DNA of 15,038 nucleotides from Propionibacteriaceae bacterium UBA4569 (GTDB lineage: Bacteria; Actinomycetota; Actinomycetes; Propionibacteriales; Propionibacteriaceae). Location: contig DGKN01000134.1 in assembly GCA_002387005.1 (NCBI GenBank), forward strand, positions 17,585 to 32,622, given 5' to 3'. The notes under the pieces are model-generated. The model had not been told where the DNA came from. It was given only the letters and a program-made list of their open reading frames with translations, and did not search any database. The position numbers and the translations under genes were made by a program. Each line of letters begins with the position of its first letter. Position 1 is the stretch's first letter. Below are positions 7,476-13,529 of this stretch, piece after piece.

Positions 7476-8411
7476 ATGAGCGAGCAGACGGCCAACCCCT
7501 TCAACCCCGAGCTGTGGGAGGAGGTGGCGGGCTTCGGCTTCACCGACATCACCTACCACCGCGCCAGGTCCGTGCCGGCCGTCCGGGTCGCCTTCAATCG
7601 TCCCGAGGTGCGCAATGCCTTTCGTCCACACACCGTGGACGAGCTGTACACCGCCCTGGAACACGCGCGGATGAGCGCCGATGTCGGCTGCGTGCTGATC
7701 ACGGGCAACGGCCCCTCGGAGAAGGACGGCGGTTGGGCCTTCTGCTCCGGCGGTGACCAGCGGATCCGCGGCAAGGCCGGCTACATGGCCGAGGTGGACG
7801 CCGGCGAGGGTGCCAACGACGGTTCCGCGAAGCCGTCCCCGATCGACCAGGCCAAGCTCGGCCGGCTGCACATCCTCGAGGTGCAGCGCCAGATCCGCTT
7901 CATGCCCAAGCCGGTGATCGCGCTGGTGAACGGCTGGGCCGCAGGCGGCGGGCACTCGCTGCACGTGGTCTGCGACATGACGCTCGCCTCGGCCGAGCAC
8001 GCCCGGTTCAAGCAGACCGATGCCGACGTCGGCTCCTTCGACGCCGGCTTCGGATCGGCCTACCTGGCCCGCCAGGTGGGGCAGAAGGTGGCCCGCGAGA
8101 TCTTCTTCCTGGGCCAGACCTACGACGCCCAGCGCGCCTACGAGATGGGGACCGTCAACAAGGTCGTCCCGCACGCCGACCTCGAGACCGAGGGCCTGGA
8201 GTGGGCCAAGCTCATCTGCGGCAAGTCCCCGACCGCGCAGCGGATGCTCAAGTACGCCTTCAACGCCATCGACGACGGGTTGGTCGGCCAGCAGGTCTTC
8301 GCCGGCGAGACCACCCGCCTGGCCTACATGACCGACGAGGCGCTCGAAGGCCGTGACTCCTTCCTGCAGAAGCGTGACCCCGACTGGTCCGCCTTTCCGT
8401 ACTACTACTGA
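7476..8411 (+). CDS. menB: 1,4-dihydroxy-2-naphthoyl-CoA synthase (MenB)
   Basis: A 311-residue crotonase-fold enzyme that closes the ring of o-succinylbenzoyl-CoA to give 1,4-dihydroxy-2-naphthoyl-CoA in menaquinone synthesis. Marks are AFNRPEVRNAF (39-49), the family motif FCSGGDQRIRG (89-99), the oxyanion segment GWAAGGGHSLHVVCD (153-167) and QTDADVGSFDAGFGS (180-194). Asp182 sits where the E. coli enzyme has Gly, so this is the bicarbonate-independent type known from Mycobacterium, not the bicarbonate-dependent one. The length fits actinobacterial MenB. No other men gene is in the window, so it is a stand-alone locus. Menaquinone would serve the NDH-2 encoded downstream. Confidence 0.95.
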   Translation: MSEQTANPFNPELWEEVAGFGFTDITYHRARSVPAVRVAFNRPEVRNAFRPHTVDELYTALEHARMSADVGCVLITGNGPSEKDGGWAFCSGGDQRIRGKAGYMAEVDAGEGANDGSAKPSPIDQAKLGRLHILEVQRQIRFMPKPVIALVNGWAAGGGHSLHVVCDMTLASAEHARFKQTDADVGSFDAGFGSAYLARQVGQKVAREIFFLGQTYDAQRAYEMGTVNKVVPHADLETEGLEWAKLICGKSPTAQRMLKYAFNAIDDGLVGQQVFAGETTRLAYMTDEALEGRDSFLQKRDPDWSAFPYYY

Positions 8412-8430
8412 CGCGGGGCCCCGGACTGAA

Positions 8431-8461
8431 CCCGAAGACCACCGACATCGGTGGTTCTGGG
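8431..8461. terminator. Bidirectional hairpin between menB and the GNAT gene
   Basis: ACCACCG (8438-8444) pairs perfectly with CGGTGGT (8449-8455) around ACAT, and CCC/GGG flanks can extend the stem with small bulges. It lies between two converging stop codons (8411 and 8464) and could serve both strands. No long T tract is present. Confidence 0.55.
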
Positions 8462-8463
8462 GC

Positions 8464-9156
8464 TCAGCTCGCGGGTGGCACGCCGATGAAGGCCAGGAAC
8501 TGCTCGCCACCGGCCACCTCGACGGGGTAGGGCGGGCGGACGAAGTTCTCAGGCGTCAACACCACCCGCTCCTCGACGCGGGCGCTGTCGCCATCGGGGT
8601 GGACGCTGCGGAAGCGTCCGTTGAAGGTGTAGCCGACCTTTCGGCTCACGGCCTCCGAGGCCTCGTTGCCCTCCATGTACCCGCTGGTCATCTGCAGCGC
8701 GTGCAGGTGGTCGAAGCCGAAGGCGCACACGGCCTGGCGCATCAGCGTCCCGATGCCGCGGCCCTGGAAATCGCGCCCCAGCCACGACCCGGTCTCGATC
8801 GATCCGGTGTGCACGAAACCGTTGGTCGACAGGTCCTGCATGCCCACGAGCACGCCCTCATGACGCACAACCAAGCGCAGGTCCCAGGCCGCGGGGGAGA
8901 AGCTGGCCATCGTCCCCCAGTAGAACTGGGCGGTCTGCAGCGGCAGCCTGTCCGCGGGAGCCTCGGCCCAGCGGTTCAGGAAGGGCAGCGCGGAGGGGTC
9001 GTAGATCCCAGCCTGGGCCAGCTCGACCACGTCCGGGACGTCGGCCTCCCGCACATGGCGCAGCTCCAGCGGACCGCAGGTGATCCGCAGGCGATAGGGC
9101 GGATAGATCTCCTCGATGCTGCGCATGCGCCCAGCCAACTCCCCGCCGGACGCCAT
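8464..9156 (-). CDS. GNAT family N-acetyltransferase (RimJ/RimL-like)
   Basis: A 230-residue acetyltransferase. The fold begins around LRITCGPLELRHVREADV and includes the acetyl-CoA binding segment GRDFQGRGIGTLMRQA (Gln131 to Gly136 in QGRGIG), followed by NEASEAVSRKVGYTFNGRFR, the usual Asn and late-strand motifs of the Acetyltransf_3 group. A C-terminal extension after about residue 195 is proline-rich. The substrate is unknown; relatives modify protein N-termini or small amines. ATG 9156 is 15 nt after the Nudix stop codon; ATG 9126 (with GGGGAG 12 nt upstream) is a real alternative and would shorten it by 10 residues. A TTG further upstream would overlap the Nudix gene. It is most likely co-transcribed with the Nudix gene. 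Confidence 0.8.
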   Translation of the reverse strand: MASGGELAGRMRSIEEIYPPYRLRITCGPLELRHVREADVPDVVELAQAGIYDPSALPFLNRWAEAPADRLPLQTAQFYWGTMASFSPAAWDLRLVVRHEGVLVGMQDLSTNGFVHTGSIETGSWLGRDFQGRGIGTLMRQAVCAFGFDHLHALQMTSGYMEGNEASEAVSRKVGYTFNGRFRSVHPDGDSARVEERVVLTPENFVRPPYPVEVAGGEQFLAFIGVPPAS

Positions 9157-9170
9157 GGGCAACCCAGATG

Positions 9171-9662
9171 TCAGTCGATGATCCCGGTTGCGGGAAGCCC
9201 GTCCTCCAGGTAGACACAACTCGTCGTCCTGATCCCGGCGGCAACCCGACGGGCGATCGGCGTGCGCAGCAGCGGCATCGCGTCATCGATGGTGACGAAA
9301 CGGTGCGCCCGCAACTCCGCCCGAGGCAGCCGGATCGCGGCGACCTGCTCCGGGGTCAGCGTCCCGCAGTCGAACAGCATCCGCACCCGCAGCGGTTCTG
9401 GACCCTTCGGCGGACGCGAGTCGACGGCCACCAGACGTCCGTGGCGGACGCGCAGGCCGACCTCCTCCAGCACCTCGCGCTGGCAGGCCTGCCACGGCGT
9501 CTCGCCGTCCAGTTCCATCGTCCCCCCGGGGATCGTCCAACCAGTCTTGTAGGTGGGTTTCACGATCAGCAGGCGGCCCTGCTCGTCACGGATCACGGCC
9601 CCGCACGAGATGGGGATTCCCGCGTGCGGATGGGTTCGCTGAGTTGATCTGCCCGAGGACAC
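9171..9662 (-). CDS. Nudix hydrolase
   Basis: A 163-residue Nudix domain protein, a family that hydrolyses nucleoside diphosphates linked to another group. The Nudix helix QREVLEEVGL (residues 61-70) has all the metal ligands, and Glu54 is correctly placed 7 residues before Arg62. The loop before it reads GGTMELDGE, one residue longer than the consensus GG-x-x-E-x-GE. The GTG start at 9662 is the furthest upstream plausible codon; no clear Shine-Dalgarno sequence precedes it. The C-terminus DGLPATGIID ends just before the GNAT gene. The substrate cannot be inferred. It is divergent from ndh, with 176 nt between them. Confidence 0.85.
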   Translation of the reverse strand: MSSGRSTQRTHPHAGIPISCGAVIRDEQGRLLIVKPTYKTGWTIPGGTMELDGETPWQACQREVLEEVGLRVRHGRLVAVDSRPPKGPEPLRVRMLFDCGTLTPEQVAAIRLPRAELRAHRFVTIDDAMPLLRTPIARRVAAGIRTTSCVYLEDGLPATGIID

Positions 9663-9769
9663 GACGAACAGGGTGCATCACCGGAGCCCTCGGTGGAAAA
9701 TCCCGGCCAGCTGGCGGCCAGACGGCCCACCGTGATGGACATCAGCTGTGGGGAATGTCACCACCGAGC

Positions 9770-9775
9770 TAGCCT
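9770..9775 (+). promoter_or_regulatory. Possible -10 box of ndh
   Basis: TAGCCT lies in the 176-nt gap between the Nudix gene and ndh, 63 nt before the ATG. No good -35 is seen at the expected distance. The rest of this gap shows no other element that I can support. Confidence 0.25.
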
Positions 9776-9838
9776 TGGCCTGCCGACCTGAGCACGCAGG
9801 CAACGGCCACCGATCGGGGACGCAAGAATGGAGCAGGC

Positions 9839-11239
9839 ATGAGCAGGCCACGCGTGGTCATCATCGGATCGGGCTTCGGCGGACTCTTTTCCGCCAAGGC
9901 CCTGGCGGACGCTGACGTTGACATCATCCTGGTCGCGAAGACCACCCACCACCTCTTCCAGCCGCTGCTCTACCAAGTGGCCACCGGCATTCTCTCGCCC
10001 GGTGAGATCGCCCCGCCGACGCGCGAGATCCTCAAGGACCAGAAGAACGTCACCGTGCTGATGAGCGAGGTGACTGCCATCGACGTGGAGAACAAGAAGG
10101 TCGAGGCGGAGGCGCTGGGCACTGTCAGCTCGATCAGCTACGACTACCTGATCGTGGCTGCCGGCGCGGGCCAGAGCTACTTCGGCAACGACCACTTCGC
10201 CGTCTTCGCGCCGGGGATGAAGTCCATCGACGACGCCCTCGAGCTGCGCGCCCGCATCTTCGGTTCGCTCGAAGTGGCCGAGCTGACCTCCGACCAGGAG
10301 GAGCGCGAACGCCTGATGACCTTCGTGGTCGTCGGCGCCGGCCCCACCGGCGTCGAGATGGCCGGTCAGATCCGTGAGCGCACCCTCCACACGGTCAAGG
10401 ACGACTACCGCCGCATCGACCCCCGCAAGGCGCGCGTCATCCTGCTCGACGGCGCCGACCGGGTGCTGCCGCCCTTCGGCGAGCATCTCTCCGGCAAGGC
10501 CAAGCAGACGCTCGAGAAGCTCGGCGTCGAGGTGAAGCTCGGTGGTCTGGTCACCGACGTCGACGCCAACGGTTTGACCGTGAAGTACAAGGACGGCGCC
10601 GAGGAGCGCATCGAGGCCGCCTGCAAGGTGTGGGCCGCGGGCGTCCAGGCGTCGCCGCTGGCCAAGATGATCGCCGACCAGACCGAGGCGCAGATCGACC
10701 GCGCCGGACGGCTGGAGGTGCAGCCCGACTGCTCCGTGCCCGGCCACCCCGAGGTCTTCGTGATCGGCGACATGATGAGCCTGGACAAGCTTCCCGGCGT
10801 CGCCCAGGTGGCGATCCAGTCCGGCCAGTACGTCGCCAAGAAGATCGTCGGCGAGGTCAAGGGTCAACCGGTGGTCACCCCCTTCAAGTACTTCGACAAG
10901 GGGTCGATGGCGGTCATCAGCAAGTTCGGTGCGGTGGTGAAGATCGGACGCATCGAGATGACGGGTTTCGTGGCCTGGCTCGCATGGCTGGGCCTGCACC
11001 TGGTCACCCTGACCGGCTTCAAGGCGCGGATCACGACGCTGGCCCACTGGACCATCGCCTTCGTGTCCAATGCCCGCTCCGAGCGCGTGACGACCCGCCA
11101 GCAGCTGGTCAGCCGGCTGGCCGTCAAGCAGCTGGGCGATGCCTACCAGCCGACCATCACCGGCACCCTGGACCCGACGGTGCTGGACGAGCGCGTCGAT
11201 GCCCGCAACCGCCGCGACACCCGTCCCCAGGAAATCTGA
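9839..11239 (+). CDS. ndh: Type II NADH dehydrogenase (NDH-2)
   Basis: A 466-residue flavoprotein that passes electrons from NADH to the quinone pool without pumping protons. The N-terminal FAD-binding motif is IIGSGFGG (8-15) and the second, NADH-binding motif is VVGAGPTGVEMAG (164-176). The FAD-contacting segment VFVIGDMMSL (Asp311) is followed by GVAQVAIQSGQYVAKKI, a region conserved near the quinone site. Near the C-terminus, FVAWLAWLGLHLVTLTGF (about 380-397) is the membrane-binding amphipathic/hydrophobic part typical of NDH-2. ATG 9839 has GGAG five nt upstream. In an actinobacterium the acceptor should be menaquinone, which links it to menB in the same window. A perfect hairpin follows the gene. 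Confidence 0.93.
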   Translation: MSRPRVVIIGSGFGGLFSAKALADADVDIILVAKTTHHLFQPLLYQVATGILSPGEIAPPTREILKDQKNVTVLMSEVTAIDVENKKVEAEALGTVSSISYDYLIVAAGAGQSYFGNDHFAVFAPGMKSIDDALELRARIFGSLEVAELTSDQEERERLMTFVVVGAGPTGVEMAGQIRERTLHTVKDDYRRIDPRKARVILLDGADRVLPPFGEHLSGKAKQTLEKLGVEVKLGGLVTDVDANGLTVKYKDGAEERIEAACKVWAAGVQASPLAKMIADQTEAQIDRAGRLEVQPDCSVPGHPEVFVIGDMMSLDKLPGVAQVAIQSGQYVAKKIVGEVKGQPVVTPFKYFDKGSMAVISKFGAVVKIGRIEMTGFVAWLAWLGLHLVTLTGFKARITTLAHWTIAFVSNARSERVTTRQQLVSRLAVKQLGDAYQPTITGTLDPTVLDERVDARNRRDTRPQEI

Positions 11240-11263
11240 GCTCGGTACGGCCAGCGACAGCGA

Positions 11264-11295
11264 AACGGTCCCGCCCCTGTTGGGGCGGGACCGTT
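11264..11295. terminator. Bidirectional terminator between ndh and upp
   Basis: AACGGTCCCGCCCC (11264-11277) and GGGGCGGGACCGTT (11282-11295) form a perfect 14-bp stem with loop TGTT. It is 25 nt past the ndh stop codon and 33 nt past the upp stop on the other strand. The A-A and T-T ends give a short U-like run on each strand, so it can serve both. Confidence 0.85.
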
Positions 11296-11328
11296 CGTCG
11301 TCCGTGGCGAATCGTCGCTGCTGAACGA

Positions 11329-11970
11329 CTACTCGGCCAGGCCATAGAGGCGGTCGCCCGCGTCACCCAGACCGGGAACGATGTAGCCGTTCTCGTTCAG
11401 CTTCTCGTCCACCGCGGCCAGCACCAAGGTGCAGGGCACCTTGAGGTCCTCGACCAGACGACGGAATTTCTCGATGCCTTCGGGGGCGGCGAGCAGGCAG
11501 ATGCAGGTGATGTGGTCGGCGCCACGGTCCACCAGGAAGTTCACGCAGCCGCCCAGCGAGCCGCCGGTGGCCAGCATCGGGTCCAGGACGTAGCACTGGC
11601 GGCCCGACAGGTCCTTCGGCAGGCGCTCGGCGTAGGTGAAGGGCTCCAGGGTCTCCTCGTCACGCACCATGCCGACGAAACCGACCTCGGCATTGGGCAT
11701 CAGGCGCGTCATGCCCTCGAGCATGCCCAGCCCGGCGCGCAGGATCGGCACCACCAGCGGCCGCGGCTTGCTGATCTGCACTCCGTGATAGGGCGCGACA
11801 GGGGTTTGGACGGTTGCGGGTTCGACGCGAACCTCGCGGGTGGCCTCATAGGCCAGCAGGGTCACGAGTTCTTCGACGAGTGCCCGGAAGGTGGGCGAAT
11901 CCGTCTCACGGTCGCGCAGGTGGGTGAGCTTGTGCGTCACCAGGGGATGGTCAAGGACGATCAGTTCCAC
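11329..11970 (-). CDS. upp: Uracil phosphoribosyltransferase
   Basis: A 213-residue salvage enzyme that makes UMP from uracil and PRPP. The PRPP loop [15 protein letters not shown] (127-141) and the uracil-binding segment [16 protein letters not shown] (195-210) are intact, as are the [10 protein letters not shown] (74-83) and VGMVRDEET regions. The GTG at 11970 (giving [15 protein letters not shown]) aligns with the usual family start. An ATG at 11988 would add six residues, and neither has a clear Shine-Dalgarno sequence. It converges on ndh and is divergent from the TadA-associated gene, with about 126 nt between starts. I found no convincing promoter for it in that gap. Confidence 0.94.
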   Translation of the reverse strand: MELIVLDHPLVTHKLTHLRDRETDSPTFRALVEELVTLLAYEATREVRVEPATVQTPVAPYHGVQISKPRPLVVPILRAGLGMLEGMTRLMPNAEVGFVGMVRDEETLEPFTYAERLPKDLSGRQCYVLDPMLATGGSLGGCVNFLVDRGADHITCICLLAAPEGIEKFRRLVEDLKVPCTLVLAAVDEKLNENGYIVPGLGDAGDRLYGLAE

Positions 11971-12084
11971 CCGCACACTGTCGCACATCCGGTGCCGCCA
12001 GTTCCGGGCGGGATCGGTGGGCAGGCACCGTCGGTGTGAAAAGGGTTGACCCGTCTGCAACGATGGGCACTGCAGCCATCAGCC

Positions 12085-12091
12085 GAGGAGG
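12085..12091 (+). promoter_or_regulatory. Ribosome binding site that fixes the GTG start at 12097
   Basis: GAGGAGG ends 5 nt before GTG 12097. The ATG at 12092 is in another frame and meets a stop at once (ATG TTG TGA), so GTG is the start. Confidence 0.75.
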
Positions 12092-12096
12092 ATGTT

Positions 12097-12846
12097 GTGA
12101 CCCCGAAGATCGATGACGTCGAGCCCTTCGACCGCGACGAGGAACAGCAGACGGACGTGCTGGAGGATGAGGTCGACACCCCCGACGAGCTGGACGACGA
12201 CGTTCCCGCCGGTGTTGATGCCGACGTGGAACTCGATGTCGAGGACGACGACGACGAGGATGAGGACGACCTCGACGACGACGAGGACGACGAGGACGAC
12301 GAAGACGACGACGAGGACGACGAGGACGACGAAGACGACGACGAGGACGACGACCTCGACGACGCCACCGAGGACGAGGTCGACTTCGTGGTCGCGCTCT
12401 ACCGCGAGGATGGCGCGCCGGTGGCCGTCCCGATGGACAAGGAACTGGCGAACGACTTCGACGAACTGGTGAACCAGCTGCGACGCATCCCCGGCGATGG
12501 GGGAGCTCTGGGGGTCTTGTCCGTAGCGCACGAGATCTTCGTTCTGGTGCGGGTGCGGGGACGCAGTGTTCAGGTGCTGCTGAATGACGCGGTGTCGGCG
12601 AACGACTGGCCCATTGCCCGCGACGTCGTCGACTACCTCGGCCTTGAGGTGCCCGACCCGGACGACGACTCCGACGTGGTCGGTGACCTGGACATGCTCA
12701 CCGACCTGGGCGTCGGGGAGTTCGACCTGCAGCAGCTGGCCGACGACATCGACGAGGACTCCGACGCGCTGGTGGAGTCGCTGGTTCGCCAGATGAAGAT
12801 GGAGCAGCCCTTCCGCCGTGCGGTCGAGTCGCAGGGGCGGATCTGA
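12097..12846 (+). CDS. TadA-associated protein with hyperacidic N-terminal region
   Basis: A 249-residue protein of the actinobacterial family called tRNA adenosine deaminase-associated protein, named for its place beside tadA; no biochemical role is established to my knowledge. The family part starts near residue 95 (VDFVVALYREDG) and includes LRRIPGDGGALGVLSV, FVLVRVRG, VLLNDAVSANDWPIARDVVDYLG and GDLDMLTDLGVGEFDLQQLADD. Before it, residues 49-89 hold 39 Asp/Glu in 41 positions, broken only by Leu59 and Leu87, and residues 1-48 are also acidic. This extension is partly encoded by a 30-bp tandem repeat. There is no signal or membrane segment. The start has a strong GAGGAGG. The tadA start follows 17 nt after its stop, so the two are probably one operon. 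Confidence 0.82.
   Translation: MTPKIDDVEPFDRDEEQQTDVLEDEVDTPDELDDDVPAGVDADVELDVEDDDDEDEDDLDDDEDDEDDEDDDEDDEDDEDDDEDDDLDDATEDEVDFVVALYREDGAPVAVPMDKELANDFDELVNQLRRIPGDGGALGVLSVAHEIFVLVRVRGRSVQVLLNDAVSANDWPIARDVVDYLGLEVPDPDDDSDVVGDLDMLTDLGVGEFDLQQLADDIDEDSDALVESLVRQMKMEQPFRRAVESQGRI
12274..12353 (+). repeat. 30-bp in-frame tandem repeat, about 2.7 copies
   Basis: Copy 1 is 12274-12303, copy 2 is 12304-12333 and is identical, and copy 3 is partial up to 12353. The unit encodes DDDEDDEDDE, with GAC for every Asp and one GAA Glu as the last codon of each unit. It sits inside a broader GAC/GAG-rich stretch from about 12238 to 12363. Identity at base level, including the GAA codon, points to recent duplication. 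Confidence 0.9.
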
Positions 12847-12863
12847 ACCCGTCTGTTCCGCCA

Positions 12864-13331
12864 GTGGGAACCCGATGGGACGAGGCGATGGGCCTCGCCC
12901 TGGACGCTGCCGCTCGCGCCACCGGTCACGGCGACGTGCCGATCGGGGCGGTCGTCCTGTCGCCCTCGGGAGAGGTGCTCGCCCAGGCTGCCAACGAACG
13001 TGAACTGACCGGGGACCCCACCGCGCACGCCGAGGTGCTGGCCATCCGGCGGGCCGCGGAGGTGTTGAACGCGCGTCCCGGGGGGGACGGCTGGCGGCTG
13101 ACCGACTGCACGCTGGTCGTCACCCTGGAGCCGTGCACCATGTGCGCCGGTGCGATCGTCGCCTCCCGAATGGGACGACTGGTCTTCGGTGCCTTCGACG
13201 AGAAGGCCGGCGCCGTGGCGTCCTTGTGGGACGTGGTGCGTGACGGACGTCTCAACCACCGCCCCGAGGTGCTGGGCGGGGTGCGGGCTGCGGAGTGCGC
13301 GGCGCTGCTGGTCCAGTTCTTCGGCCGCTGA
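12864..13331 (+). CDS. tadA: tRNA-specific adenosine deaminase (TadA)
   Basis: A 155-residue zinc deaminase that changes A34 to inosine in the tRNA-Arg(ACG) anticodon. The zinc and catalytic motifs are TAHAE (His55, Glu57) and EPCTMCAG (Cys91, Cys94). GDVPIGAVV (23-31) and RLVFGAFDEKAGA (105-117) are further conserved parts of the TadA rather than guanine or cytidine deaminase branch. The GTG at 12864 is the first plausible start after the upstream stop; no good ribosome binding site is seen, so translation may be coupled to the preceding gene. A later in-frame ATG at 12888 would remove the first helix and is less likely. A serine tRNA gene follows 51 nt downstream. Confidence 0.93.
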   Translation: MGTRWDEAMGLALDAAARATGHGDVPIGAVVLSPSGEVLAQAANERELTGDPTAHAEVLAIRRAAEVLNARPGGDGWRLTDCTLVVTLEPCTMCAGAIVASRMGRLVFGAFDEKAGAVASLWDVVRDGRLNHRPEVLGGVRAAECAALLVQFFGR

Positions 13332-13344
13332 GGGCGCCGCGCGA

Positions 13345-13375
13345 TTGGCGCCCGGGTGAACCGACGCGCTATCTT
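13345..13375 (+). promoter_or_regulatory. Promoter of the serine tRNA gene
   Basis: TTGGCG (13345-13350), 19 nt, TATCTT (13370-13375). The -10 ends 7 nt before the mature tRNA 5' end, so the expected transcription start is about 13382, at or one base before the tRNA. Confidence 0.5.
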
Positions 13376-13382
13376 TGGCGAC

Positions 13383-13470
13383 GGTGACGTGTCTGAGCGG
13401 CCGAAAGAGCTCGCCTCGAAAGCGAGTGTGGTGCAAGCCACCGAGGGTTCAAATCCCTCCGTCACCGCCA
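13383..13470 (+). tRNA. serU: tRNA-Ser (anticodon CGA)
   Basis: The 88-nt sequence folds as a class II tRNA. The acceptor GGTGACG pairs with CGTCACC. The anticodon stem CTCGC/GCGAG encloses the loop CTCGAAA with anticodon CGA, which reads UCG. A long variable arm GTGGTGCAAGCCAC and a T arm GAGGG-TTCAAAT-CCCTC follow. The discriminator is G, and the 3' CCA is encoded. The long variable arm and the anticodon together identify serine. The symbol is the usual one for this isoacceptor. Confidence 0.96.
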
Positions 13471-13477
13471 GCATGGA

Positions 13478-13504
13478 GGGCCCCGGGACAAGTTCCCGGG
13501 GCCC
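13478..13504 (+). terminator. Terminator after the serine tRNA gene
   Basis: GGGCCCCGGGA (13478-13488) and TCCCGGGGCCC (13494-13504) form a perfect 11-bp GC-rich stem with loop CAAGT, followed by TTGCTCGTTCT. It lies 7 nt after the tRNA CCA end and just before the antiporter gene. Confidence 0.85.
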
Positions 13505-13529
13505 TTGCTCGTTCTGAAAGAATCAACCC

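Noticed and set aside
6522..8510. A very long open frame on the minus strand across the permease, ATPase and menB genes
   Set aside because: The plus-strand frames have full sets of family motifs. The minus-strand protein is Gly/Val/His/Arg-rich without any recognisable domain, which is expected for the opposite strand of high-GC genes.
9758..11047. Long minus-strand open frame opposite ndh
   Set aside because: It lies opposite a clear NDH-2 gene; composition is His/Asp/Leu/Val-rich and typical of an antisense shadow.
12026..12036. Short palindrome CACCGTCGGTG between upp and the TadA-associated gene as an operator
   Set aside because: The arms are only 5 bp in GC-rich DNA, which is expected by chance, and no matching second site was seen.
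12049..12072. TTGACC as a -35 element for the TadA-associated gene
   Set aside because: No TANNNT-type -10 lies 16-19 nt downstream, so I did not call a promoter.
12238..12363. Possible CRISPR-like or regulatory repeat array
   Set aside because: Copies are directly adjacent with no spacers, keep the reading frame and encode Asp/Glu, so it is a coding tandem repeat.
11961..12368. Poly-serine open frame on the minus strand opposite the acidic repeat
   Set aside because: It is only the other reading of the GAC/GAG repeat; the plus strand has a strong ribosome binding site and a recognised family domain.
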